From: Accumulibacter appositus
GTDB lineage: Bacteria > Pseudomonadota > Gammaproteobacteria > Burkholderiales > Rhodocyclaceae
Length of the DNA: 64,000 nt
Strand: one strand, 5' to 3'
Assembly: GCF_035440685.1 (NCBI RefSeq)
Contig: NZ_DAORMW010000016.1
Shown: piece by piece, positions 1-7,102 of the stretch
Position numbering within the stretch: the stretch's first letter is position 1
How the letters are laid out: each line of letters opens with the position of its first letter
Translations under genes and position numbers: made by a program
Notes under the pieces: model-generated
What the model was told of the DNA's origin: nothing
The model's database searches: none
Seen by the model: only the letters and a program-made list of their open reading frames with translations

Positions 1-706
1 GCCCACCGGTGGTGAACACGACGCTGCGCTGGCCCTGCCTGGCGGCCACCTCGACGCCCTGAACGACACTGGCGCGAAAGGCAGCGGTCGAGTACGGACG
101 AACGATGCCGGTGGTGCCGAGGATCGAAATGCCGCCGAGAATTCCAAGACGCGCGTTGAGCGTTTTGCTGGCCATTTCCTCGCCGCCGGGAACCGAGATG
201 GTCACCCGCAGTCCGTCGTGCTCGAGCAGTTCGCCAGCGACCGCACGCACGTTGTCGCGGATATTGCGCTGCGGCACCGGGTTGATCGCCGGCCCACCCA
301 GAGTCAGCCCGAGTCCCTCGCGGGTCACCGTGCCGAGGCCGGGGCCGCCACACAGCTCGATCTCGCCGGCACGCTGCGGCAGGCGCTGCACCGCGGCCGT
401 CAGATGCGCGCCGTGCGTGACATCGGGATCATCACCGGCATCCTTGACGATGGCGGCGCAGACGCGGCGCAGCAGACCTTCCCCGACAATGCCGGCATCG
501 ATCACCGCGAAGCACACCTCCTGGCCATTGGGCAAGCGGCACAGTACGTGCTCGGGCACCTGCCCGGTCAGCAGGCCGATCGTCGCCGCGCGTGCCGCCG
601 CTGCCGAGCAGGCGCCGGTGCTGAAACCGGTGCGGTTGCCGCGCTGGCGACGCGTCGCGGACTTGCGCAGCTTGGGCGGAGCAAGCGCTTGCGCAGTGTC
701 GCTCAT
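1..706 (-). CDS. cbiD: cobalt-precorrin-5B C1-methyltransferase (partial, C-terminus outside window)
   Basis: CbiD methylates C1 of cobalt-precorrin-5B in the anaerobic branch of corrin ring synthesis. The N-terminal 235 residues are present and the gene continues past the left edge. The family signature RTGFSTGACSAAAA lies near residue 27, followed by the conserved GGPGLGTVTREGLGL and GPAINPVPQRNI segments and, near the edge, GTTGIVRPYS. The start ATG overlaps the stop of cbiC in an ATGA arrangement, so the two are translationally coupled. It is the last visible gene of the riboswitch-controlled cobalamin operon. Identification is secure; the C-terminal half cannot be assessed. Confidence 0.93.
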   Translation of the reverse strand, partial: MSDTAQALAPPKLRKSATRRQRGNRTGFSTGACSAAAARAATIGLLTGQVPEHVLCRLPNGQEVCFAVIDAGIVGEGLLRRVCAAIVKDAGDDPDVTHGAHLTAAVQRLPQRAGEIELCGGPGLGTVTREGLGLTLGGPAINPVPQRNIRDNVRAVAGELLEHDGLRVTISVPGGEEMASKTLNARLGILGGISILGTTGIVRPYSTAAFRASVVQGVEVAARQGQRSVVFTTGG

Positions 707-1380
707 GCCAGGCGTTGCTGTTCGTTTTCGGCGAATGAAAGTAGCGCGTGAATGGCCGCGACAACCAGCGTCGAGCCTCCCTTGCGGCCGCGGATGGCCA
801 CCCAGGGGACGTCGCCGACGTTCATCAGCAGGTCTTTCGACTCGGCCGCCGAGACAAAGCCGACCGGCATGCCGATCACCAGCGCCGGCCGGACGCCCTG
901 TTCGCGAATCAGGCGCACCACTTCGATCAGAGCCGTCGGCGCATTGCCGATGCCGACGATGGCGCCGTCGAGCTCGCCCGCACGATGCGCCTTGCGCATC
1001 GCCTGCACGGCACGGGTCGTGTTCTCGGCGTGCGCCCGTGCGACGACGTCTGTATCGGAGATGTAGTGCCTGGTGTGCAGCGCGAAATGTTGCAGCCGCG
1101 GCCTGGACAGGCCGGTACAGATCATCTCGACGTCGGTGACGATCGGCGTGCCGCCCTTGAGCACGGCGGCGAGACCGGCGGCCATCGCCTGCGGGTGAAA
1201 GACGGTCAGGCCGTTGAACTCGAAATCGGCATTGGCGTGGATCATCCGTCGCACCAGCGGCCACTGTTCGGCGGTGTACTCGTGCGGTCCGACTTCGGCG
1301 TCGATGATGGCGAACGAGCCGTGCTCGATGGCGCGGCCGCTGGCGGTCAGTTGTTCGGTAACGTTGGGGGCGGCGGTCAT
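703..1380 (-). CDS. cbiC: precorrin-8X methylmutase
   Basis: This 225-residue protein matches CbiC/CobH, which moves a methyl group from C11 to C12 of the corrin macrocycle to give (cobalt-)hydrogenobyrinic acid. Recognisable segments are ERxSFAIIDAE-like IEHGSFAIIDAEVG near the N-terminus, VTDVEMICTGLSRP in the middle, and the C-terminal PALVIGMPVGFVSAAESK followed by VPWVAIRGRKGGSTLV, which are diagnostic for the family. Length is normal. The gene follows cbiX with a 6-bp gap and overlaps cbiD by four bases. In the anaerobic pathway it acts late, before a,c-amidation by the CobB/CbiA encoded upstream. Confidence 0.95.
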   Translation of the reverse strand: MTAAPNVTEQLTASGRAIEHGSFAIIDAEVGPHEYTAEQWPLVRRMIHANADFEFNGLTVFHPQAMAAGLAAVLKGGTPIVTDVEMICTGLSRPRLQHFALHTRHYISDTDVVARAHAENTTRAVQAMRKAHRAGELDGAIVGIGNAPTALIEVVRLIREQGVRPALVIGMPVGFVSAAESKDLLMNVGDVPWVAIRGRKGGSTLVVAAIHALLSFAENEQQRLA

Positions 1381-1386
1381 GGCGGC

Positions 1387-2295
1387 TCAGATATGGGCGT
1401 GGTGATGGTCGTCGCGGCCTTCCTGATGCGGATGGGCGTGAACATTGGCGATAGAGATGGTGTGGCTGTGGTCGTGCAGGTGCTCGGCCTCGGCGGCTTG
1501 GCGATACTTGCAACCATCGCATTCGAGCAGTGCCCCACTGGGCAAGTCGCGGCCGGCGACGCGCGCATCGAGCAGCTCGAAAACACCTTGATCGAAACCA
1601 AAGTAGCTGCCGGCAGCAAAAGCGATCTGTGGGTACTGTTTCTGCAGCCGTTCGACCTGGGCCTTGATGCGCTCGATCAGCACGCCGTTGAACAGATAGA
1701 CGGGGACGATGCAGAGCTGCGTCATGCCCAGCCGTACCTGCCGCTGAACGACGGTTTCCAGGCGTGGCCAGGTGACACCGGTAAACGCCAGTTCGACCAG
1801 TTCGTGCTCGTTGGCCTCGAAAACCCAGCGCGTCAGCTTGGCCAGTTCGCCGTTGGCACCAGCGTCCGAGGAACCGCGACCGAGCAGGATCACGCCGGTG
1901 GTTTGCGGGTCCGGCATGGCCAGCGATTTCATCAATTGCTCGAGCTGCCCTTGCAGCACGGCAAAGACCTCGCGCCCCATGCCGAGATGACGGGCGCAGT
2001 GAAAACTGACCTCCGGATGAGCGGCACGAGCGGCGTCCATGGCCGCTGGCAACTCCATCTTGACGTGGCCGGCGGCGTTGAGGATCAGGGGAATGACCAG
2101 CACCCGGCGGGCACCCCTTGCCGCCCGCTGCAGACCCTCGGCGAGCAGCACGTCGGCGTGCTCGATGAAGCAGACCTCGATCCGCCAGGCGGGATGACGC
2201 TGGCGCCACTCGACGGCGAAGCGGCGGATCTCGTCGTTGCCCTCGGGATGGCGGGAGCCATGCGCGGCAAGCAGCAATGTGGTGGAACTATCCAT
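1387..2295 (-). CDS. cbiX: sirohydrochlorin cobaltochelatase, long form with metal-binding tail
   Basis: CbiX inserts Co2+ into sirohydrochlorin, the entry step of the anaerobic cobalamin route. The 302-residue protein has two chelatase half-domains: the first begins LLLAAHGSRHPEGND and contains PLILNAAGHVKMELP, the second starts around residue 135 (GVILLGRGSSDAGANGEL) and contains VPVYLFNGVLIERI. After these comes a CDGC motif (about residue 264) and a tail with many histidines (HLHDHSH, HAHPH, DDHHHAH). CxxC and His-rich tails are known in some long CbiX proteins and are associated with an Fe-S centre and metal handling; that is inferred here. It lies 6 bp after cbiF and before cbiC. Confidence 0.92.
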   Translation of the reverse strand: MDSSTTLLLAAHGSRHPEGNDEIRRFAVEWRQRHPAWRIEVCFIEHADVLLAEGLQRAARGARRVLVIPLILNAAGHVKMELPAAMDAARAAHPEVSFHCARHLGMGREVFAVLQGQLEQLMKSLAMPDPQTTGVILLGRGSSDAGANGELAKLTRWVFEANEHELVELAFTGVTWPRLETVVQRQVRLGMTQLCIVPVYLFNGVLIERIKAQVERLQKQYPQIAFAAGSYFGFDQGVFELLDARVAGRDLPSGALLECDGCKYRQAAEAEHLHDHSHTISIANVHAHPHQEGRDDHHHAHI

Positions 2296-2301
2296 CTCGT
2301 T

Positions 2302-3078
2302 TTACTCCGATGCCCGGCGAAAGCGGTGCGTGAATGTTGCGTCGTAGAGTTTCGATTTCTTTAGCTGCGGCCAGTGACGCGCGCCGAGCGTAGGACTGGC
2401 GATGATCATCGCCTGGCTGGCGATCTTTTCCGCACGGCACTTGTCGCGGATGTCGGCCAGCGTGCCGCGGATGATTTTCTCCTCGCCCGGCCAGCTCGCC
2501 TTATGAACCACCAGGATCGCGGCGTCGTCACGCCAGCCGGCCGCGCGCAAGTCCTCGACCACCTGGTGCAGGAGGGTGATCGAGAGAAATACGCACAGCG
2601 TGCAGTGGTGCTGCGCCAGTTCCTGCAGCGATTCGCCGGCCGGCATCGGCGTGCGGCCTGCAACGCGGGTCAGGATCACCGTCTGGGTGACCTCGGGCAG
2701 GGTCAGCGTCTCGACGGCGGCGGCCGCAGCGGCCATCGCCGACGAGACGCCGGGCACCACGCCAACCTCGATACCGGCGGCATCGAGTGGCTGCGTCACC
2801 TCGATCAACGCGCCGAACAGCGCCGGGTCTCCGGTCTGCAGACGAACGACGATGGCCTTCGTCTGCGCCTGCTCGACCAGCCAGGCGGTGATTTCCGCCA
2901 GCGCCATGTCCTTGGAATCGGCGATCACGCAGCCCGCCGGCGCCCAACGCATGGCTGCCTCCGAAACCAGCGACCCGGCGAAGAGAATTGCCCCGGCGCC
3001 GGCGATCAGATCCCGGCCCTTGACGGTAATCAGGTCGGGATCGCCCGGACCGGCGCCAACGAACCACACCTTGCCCAT
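2302..3078 (-). CDS. cbiF: precorrin-4 / cobalt-precorrin-4 C11-methyltransferase
   Basis: A 258-residue SAM-dependent tetrapyrrole methylase. The N-terminal VWFVGAGPGDPDLITVKG motif is the SAM-binding loop of the family; RLQTGDPALFGAL and the GVSSAMAAAAA stretch following VVPGV are typical of the CbiF/CobM subgroup, as is the VILTRVAGRTPMPAGESL segment, which is specific for C11 methylases. It methylates C11 of precorrin-4. It sits two bases after the cbiM-like gene and six before cbiX, so co-translation within the cobalamin operon is likely. CobM (aerobic) and CbiF (anaerobic) share this fold; cbiX, cbiC and cbiD here favour the anaerobic name. Confidence 0.94.
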   Translation of the reverse strand: MGKVWFVGAGPGDPDLITVKGRDLIAGAGAILFAGSLVSEAAMRWAPAGCVIADSKDMALAEITAWLVEQAQTKAIVVRLQTGDPALFGALIEVTQPLDAAGIEVGVVPGVSSAMAAAAAAVETLTLPEVTQTVILTRVAGRTPMPAGESLQELAQHHCTLCVFLSITLLHQVVEDLRAAGWRDDAAILVVHKASWPGEEKIIRGTLADIRDKCRAEKIASQAMIIASPTLGARHWPQLKKSKLYDATFTHRFRRASE

Positions 3079-3080
3079 GC

Positions 3081-3737
3081 TCAGTTCGCCAGCTTGAGCG
3101 ACTGGATGTTGAAGCAGGTGGCAATCAGGCGCTTGTTTTCGTGGCGCTTGAGAAGGCGAACGACAGCCAGCGTGAACAAGGGCTCGCAGATGACGATCAG
3201 CAGGTAGGAGCTGGCAAACGCCGCCCAGGCGGCCAGCGGCGTCGCCACCTCGGCGGCGAGCAGCCAGAAACCGACCATGGCCGTGACGCCGGCGTAGTAC
3301 ATGGCGTCGAGCTTGACGATCGCCCCCCAGCTGACGACACGGCCGGCCAGCTCGGCGCGCAACTGGCGACCCACACTGTAGTGAACGGCGATCAGCGGCA
3401 CGATCAGGGACAGCGAGTTGACCGCCAGATGCGGCAGATCCACGGGTTCGAAGAGCAGGCCCTGGAGCAACAGCCCCGCAGCGAAACCGAGCAGCGTCGG
3501 CAGAAAACCGAGTGTCAGATAGATCGCCATGGCGCCGACGAAGTGCAATTCCGAGGGGCCGACGTTGACGTGAAAACTCTGCATGAACAGCGAGAAAAAC
3601 AGTGCCGCGAGCAGCGTGCGGACGATGTCCGCCGGCTGTCTGAGCAGGTCCCTGCCGTAGTAAGCGACGAGGCCGACGGCCGAGGCATTGGCCAGAACGA
3701 CTTTCGCCTGGGCGATGATGCCGGGTTCGATATGCAT
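3081..3737 (-). CDS. cbiM: CbiM-like metal-transporter membrane subunit
   Basis: A polytopic membrane protein of 218 residues similar to the CbiM/NikM substrate-binding component of ECF-type cobalt/nickel importers. The chain begins Met-His-Ile, and in that family the free amino terminus and His2 coordinate the metal. About six hydrophobic segments follow, and the conserved SELHFVGAMAIYLTLGF and HLAVNSLSLIVPLIAVHY stretches resemble CbiM. I chose the ATG preceded by GAAAGGAAAG on the minus strand; a longer frame starting at 3848 has a basic, non-family N-terminus overlapping cobB. CbiN, CbiQ and CbiO are not adjacent. Cobalt uptake is inferred from family and operon context. Confidence 0.75.
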   Translation of the reverse strand: MHIEPGIIAQAKVVLANASAVGLVAYYGRDLLRQPADIVRTLLAALFFSLFMQSFHVNVGPSELHFVGAMAIYLTLGFLPTLLGFAAGLLLQGLLFEPVDLPHLAVNSLSLIVPLIAVHYSVGRQLRAELAGRVVSWGAIVKLDAMYYAGVTAMVGFWLLAAEVATPLAAWAAFASSYLLIVICEPLFTLAVVRLLKRHENKRLIATCFNIQSLKLAN

Positions 3738-3753
3738 GGTACTTTCCTTTCTT

Positions 3754-5082
3754 TCAGGTGGACAATGAAGAAGCCGCTGGCGCAAACAGCTGCGCCACCG
3801 CCTCCGGGTTTGAGGGGAAGTAGAGGTGCATATACGAGGCATGCACACGGCCGATGCGATAGACCGCTTCGCCGCGCCGTCCCGCCCGCGCGCCTTCGCT
3901 GATCGCGATCGGCGACAGCGGCGTCTCCATCTGCGAGTAGTGGAAGCTGTGTCCGCGCAGCTCGCCTTCGGGCAGAGCGACGCGGTGCAGGCCGAGGTTG
4001 GCGAGGCGGCCGAGCATCTGGGCGTTGCCTGGCAAGAGCCCGACCATCTCGGCCCGGCAGCCGTCCTTGTCGGCCAGTGACTCGAGCAGATAGAGCATTC
4101 CGCCGCACTCGGCGACTAGCGGTTTGCCGGCGGCATGGTGAGCGCGAATCGCGGCGTGCATTGGCCCGTTGGCGGCGAGCGCTGCGAGGTGCAATTCGGG
4201 ATAACCACCCGGCAGGTAGAGCACTTCGGCCTCTGGCAGCGAGCCATCGAGCAGCGGCGAAAAGAAGCTCAGCTCGGCACCGAGTTCGCGTAGCAGATCG
4301 AGATTGGCGCGGTACAGGAAGGCGAAAGCGCCGTCCCGTGCCACCGCGACGCGCACGCCGGCCAGTGCTGGCGGCTGCGCGCCAGTCGCTGTCGGCGGCA
4401 CGGATGATGCAGCAAAGCTGACGGCCGCTGGCAGCAGCTTGGGCACCGCCTGCAGCGCGGCCGCCGCGCGGGCGATGCGCGCCTCGAGATCGGCGACTTC
4501 AGCCGCCTGTACCAGACCGAGGTGACGCTCGGGCAGAGCGATGTCGGCGTCGCGCGGCAGCCAGCCAAAGCTGGCCAGCCCCGACGGCAGGCTCTCGGCG
4601 AGCATCTCGTAGTGGCGTTCGCCGGCGACCCGGTTGGCAAATACCCCGGCAAAGGGCAGCCCCGGCCGGTAGGTAGCCAGGCCATGCGCCAGCGCGCCAA
4701 AGGTCTGAGCCATGGCGCTGCCGTCGATCACCACCACGATCGGAATGCCGAACAGGGCCGCCAGATCGGCACTCGAGCAGTCGCCGTCGAAGAGTCCCAT
4801 GACGCCTTCGATGAGGATCAGGTCGGCTTCGGCCGCCGCCGCCTGCAGGAGTTGCCGACAGTGCTCCTCACCGCCCATCCACAGGTCGAGCTGATAAACC
4901 GGCGCGGCAGAGGCCCGCTCGAGGATCATCGGGTCGAGAAAGTCGGGGCCGGTCTTGAAAACGCGCACGCGCCGCCCCTGCCCACGATGGTGCGCTGCGA
5001 GAGCCGCGGTCACCGTCGTCTTGCCCTGGCCGGAAGCAGGCGCGGCGATGAACAGCGCCGGGCACGCCGGCACAGCGCTCAC
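3754..5082 (-). CDS. cobB: cobyrinate a,c-diamide synthase
   Basis: CobB/CbiA is the ATP- and glutamine-dependent enzyme that amidates the a and c side chains of (cobalt-)hydrogenobyrinate. The N-terminal half is an AAA/MinD-like domain with P-loop APASGQGKTTVT at about residue 13 and VFKTGPDFLDPM. The C-terminal half is a class I glutaminase-like domain with LYLPGGYPELH and the nucleophile motif AECGGMLYLLES, and RGHSFHYSQ near the end. Length (442) is typical. The start is GTG, overlapping the TGA of cobO by three bases (GTGA), showing translational coupling. The synonym in the anaerobic pathway is cbiA. Confidence 0.94.
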   Translation of the reverse strand: MSAVPACPALFIAAPASGQGKTTVTAALAAHHRGQGRRVRVFKTGPDFLDPMILERASAAPVYQLDLWMGGEEHCRQLLQAAAAEADLILIEGVMGLFDGDCSSADLAALFGIPIVVVIDGSAMAQTFGALAHGLATYRPGLPFAGVFANRVAGERHYEMLAESLPSGLASFGWLPRDADIALPERHLGLVQAAEVADLEARIARAAAALQAVPKLLPAAVSFAASSVPPTATGAQPPALAGVRVAVARDGAFAFLYRANLDLLRELGAELSFFSPLLDGSLPEAEVLYLPGGYPELHLAALAANGPMHAAIRAHHAAGKPLVAECGGMLYLLESLADKDGCRAEMVGLLPGNAQMLGRLANLGLHRVALPEGELRGHSFHYSQMETPLSPIAISEGARAGRRGEAVYRIGRVHASYMHLYFPSNPEAVAQLFAPAASSLST

Positions 5083-5684
5083 AGATCGACCCCTTTCTGC
5101 GCGCGTACGCCAGCGCGAAAGGCGTGCTTGACGTCGCGCAGCTCGCTCACCGTGTCGGCTGCGGCGCCCAGTTCGTCCGGCGCGCCGCGGCCGGTGATCA
5201 CCACGTGCTGCAGCGCGGGGCGGGCGGCCAGATCGGCGAGCACGAGCGGCAAATCCAGCCAGCCGTTCTTCAGCGCATAGGTCAGTTCATCGAGGACGAT
5301 CAGCCCCAGCGACGGGTCACCGAGCATCTCGGCAACCACGGCCCAGGCGCGGCGCGCGGTTTCCCGATCGCGGGCCAGGTTCTGCGTCTCCCAGGTGAAA
5401 CCTTCGCCAAGCACATGCCAGGTGACCCCTGGCTGAGCACGGAAGAAGGCCTCTTCGCCGGTGTCCGAGCGCCCCTTGATGAACTGCGCGACACCGACCC
5501 GCAAGCCGTGTCCGAGGGCACGGGCGACCATGCCGAAAGCCGAACTCGACTTGCCCTTGCCGTTACCGGTGAGGACCAGCAGCAAGCCCTGGTCGCGATC
5601 GGCACGGGCGATGGCGGCATCGACCACGGCCTTCTTGCGCTGCATGCGCGCACGGTGCGACTCCTCGCGATCGGTGGCGCTCAT
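5079..5684 (-). CDS. cobO: cob(I)yrinic acid a,c-diamide adenosyltransferase
   Basis: A 201-residue BtuR/CobO-type ATP:corrinoid adenosyltransferase, which adds the 5'-deoxyadenosyl ligand to cobalt. Evidence is the P-loop LTGNGKGKSSSAFG near residue 40, VAQFIKG, GEGFTWETQN and LIVLDELTYALKNGW, ending with ITGRGAP and DTVSELRDVKHAF, all standard for the family. The start ATG (MSATDREES) matches normal family length; the frame stays open upstream, but that part reads through the leader and does not resemble a protein. It is the first gene of the cobalamin operon, about 290 bases downstream of the riboswitch. Confidence 0.94.
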   Translation of the reverse strand: MSATDREESHRARMQRKKAVVDAAIARADRDQGLLLVLTGNGKGKSSSAFGMVARALGHGLRVGVAQFIKGRSDTGEEAFFRAQPGVTWHVLGEGFTWETQNLARDRETARRAWAVVAEMLGDPSLGLIVLDELTYALKNGWLDLPLVLADLAARPALQHVVITGRGAPDELGAAADTVSELRDVKHAFRAGVRAQKGVDL

Positions 5685-5971
5685 GCTTGCCGCCTGGCCA
5701 GCAATCGATTGCCGGCAGCCAAACGGCTGCCGAAAACCTTGTCGGGTACTTGGCGGTGGTGACGAAGCGTGTCGCCGCAGGGGTACGAGCACGCAAGCAG
5801 CGCACCCGCCCGGGTCGATGGGAATAATGCCGGCACCTGGTTCTCCTCTGCGCACACCCGCGCGCAAGCCGAACGAACGAAACAACGGCAGAAGGAGGAA
5901 GTGCAACCGGAAACAGGGGCCAAAGCGGCCACAGTACCGAGACATCGCCCTCCGCAATGCCGATCCGCATG
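5685..5971 (-). other. long untranslated leader between riboswitch and cobO
   Basis: This stretch of about 290 bases separates the conserved 3' end of the cobalamin riboswitch from the cobO start. Frames are open in it on both strands, but none gives a recognisable protein, a plausible hydrophobicity pattern or a good ribosome binding site. I did not find an obvious rho-independent terminator (stem plus T-run) on the minus strand. It may hold the expression platform, a Rho-dependent attenuation zone, or a small gene I cannot recognise. Confidence 0.5.
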
Positions 5972-6175
5972 CCGCAGGCAGGTCTCCGGGCTCACGAGCG
6001 GGGTAAATCCCTGGATCTGCGCCTTCCCATGCTGTCGCACAGTGGCGTGTGGCAGTTCCTTGCTCTCGTTTACCGTTGCGGGGGCAGCGCCGGGATACTC
6101 TCGGCCTGTGGAACAGGCTCGACATACCGGCTTCCCATTTCATCCCTCGGGCGATGGCCCTCGGGAAACCTGAAG
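5972..6175 (-). promoter_or_regulatory. cobalamin riboswitch (B12 element)
   Basis: Reading the minus strand 5' to 3', the conserved blocks of the adenosylcobalamin riboswitch appear in the right order: GGGAAGCCGGT (near 6135-6125), GCTGCCCCCGCAACGGTAAA (near 6095-6075), the B12-box-like GCCACTGTGCGACAGCATGG followed by GAAGG (near 6050-6025), and the 3' block GTGAGCCCGGAGACCTGCC ending near 5976. The element starts a few bases after the predicted transcription start. In known cases ligand binding represses downstream genes; here it would reduce expression of the cob/cbi operon when cobalamin is plentiful. Confidence 0.95.
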
Positions 6176-6184
6176 CAAGCTGTC

Positions 6185-6214
6185 CTTGTACTCCGCCTGG
6201 GAGAACATTGTCAA
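6185..6214 (-). promoter_or_regulatory. sigma-70 promoter of the cobalamin operon
   Basis: On the minus strand there is TTGACA (6214-6209, perfect -35), an 18-bp spacer and TACAAG (6190-6185, 4 of 6 to TATAAT). Transcription would begin around 6178, just ahead of the riboswitch, which is exactly where a leader promoter is expected. Confidence 0.6.
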
Positions 6215-6333
6215 GGCAGTTCGCGCTAGCCGCCGCCCCTCAGGTGATGGTGGCCGTCGACAGTGTCTGCTAGCTTGAGCGGATACGGTCAAGCGACCTT
6301 GCGCAGGCGATCTCGCCGTCGGGGGGAGCCTAG

Positions 6334-6561
6334 CTAGACTTGAGCCAGGCCGAGCAGGCACGCAGCACTGATCTTGTTCGTCGTTGCGGCCTGCAAATTG
6401 CGCGCGGCGGCGAGTTCTACCAATGACGGCGTGACCGCGACAATCGCATAGCGGCGCCAGTCGCTAGGCATACGGGTCCGGATGGCCGTGATCAGTTCGT
6501 CATCGGCCGGGTTCGCACGCGCGCAGCGTGCCAGCGCCGCGGTGTCACAGAAGAGAAGCAA
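6334..6561 (-). pseudogene. short protein resembling a shortened PIN-domain (VapC-like) toxin
   Basis: This 75-codon frame starts MLLFCDTAALAR, like the first strand and first acidic residue of PIN nucleases (typically LDTSALxK). It ends VTPSLVELAAARNLQAA, similar to the region before the last acidic residues of VapC toxins (VTPxLVExAxxL, LRAxDAxHLA). The middle of a PIN domain (about 50-60 residues) is absent and the terminal acidic residue is not visible (ATTNK instead). I therefore read it as a possible internally deleted remnant. No antitoxin gene is evident. The similarity is weak, and a chance frame is a real alternative. Confidence 0.3.
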
Positions 6562-6929
6562 GCGCGATCCGCCAGCACGATCCGGCTGACGGCGCGTCCA
6601 CCGGCGACCATTTCAACGGGGGGACTGCAGCTGTGGCTTGCTGCCAGTCCATGACCAGCCACCGCCAGTGCTCCCTGGGCGTGCGAAAGACGCTCGAAAA
6701 GCGCTCGAAAAGCGCGCGTTGCCACCTGGCCTCGGGCCTCGGTCATGTTCATCACATGCGGCGGTCGCAGTCCCATGGTGTCTGCCTTGCCGTTGCGCAT
6801 GGAGCGGAAAATCCGCGACTTGGCGCCAGTCGGCTCGACCTGGAGATATAATTCGGCGCCATCGAAACGTAATCTCAGTTTGCTTTCCCTTGCCAGGCCC
6901 CGCCACTCGCTCCCCGGCAATTCACCCAC
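6492..6929 (-). pseudogene. truncated phage/island-type tyrosine integrase, N-terminal arm-binding domain only
   Basis: The first ~65 residues of this 145-codon frame resemble the arm-DNA-binding (DUF4102) domain of island integrases: LRFDGAELYLQVEPTGAKSR corresponds to the usual LxDGxGLYLxVxPSGAKxW, and FRSMRNGKADTMGL to FRYRxNGKxRxMGLG, followed by MTEARGQVATRAF where LAEARxxA is expected. Intact integrases are about 400 residues; the SAM-like and catalytic R-H-R-Y domains are missing and the rest of the frame shows no family resemblance. It is best seen as the relic of an integrated element. No adjacent tRNA or attachment repeat was recognised. Confidence 0.5.
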
Positions 6930-7102
6930 TCTGCGGAACTGGCAGCTAGTTCATGTCAGTATCCCGCTCTCCAGAAAATAGCGCGTAGCGCGGCAGGCGG
7001 TTTGCACGATAGCGAGCCAGGGCGTGGCACGCGGCTGAACCGCCGTCCCCGCTCCTGTTTCGCGAACGCCAACTCCTGACGACTCTAGGTTTCTCCCGGA
7101 AA

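Noticed and set aside
748..2364. 538-codon open frame on the plus strand
   Set aside because: It lies opposite cbiC and cbiX, which have clear family motifs; the plus-strand product has no recognisable domain and reflects high GC content.
5563..5970. 135-codon minus-strand frame in the cobalamin leader
   Set aside because: No ribosome binding site or family resemblance; it runs into cobO in another frame and begins inside the riboswitch end.
6930..7102. Search for a tRNA or att repeat next to the integrase fragment
   Set aside because: No cloverleaf or TTC-loop sequence and no direct repeat pair could be recognised in this gap.
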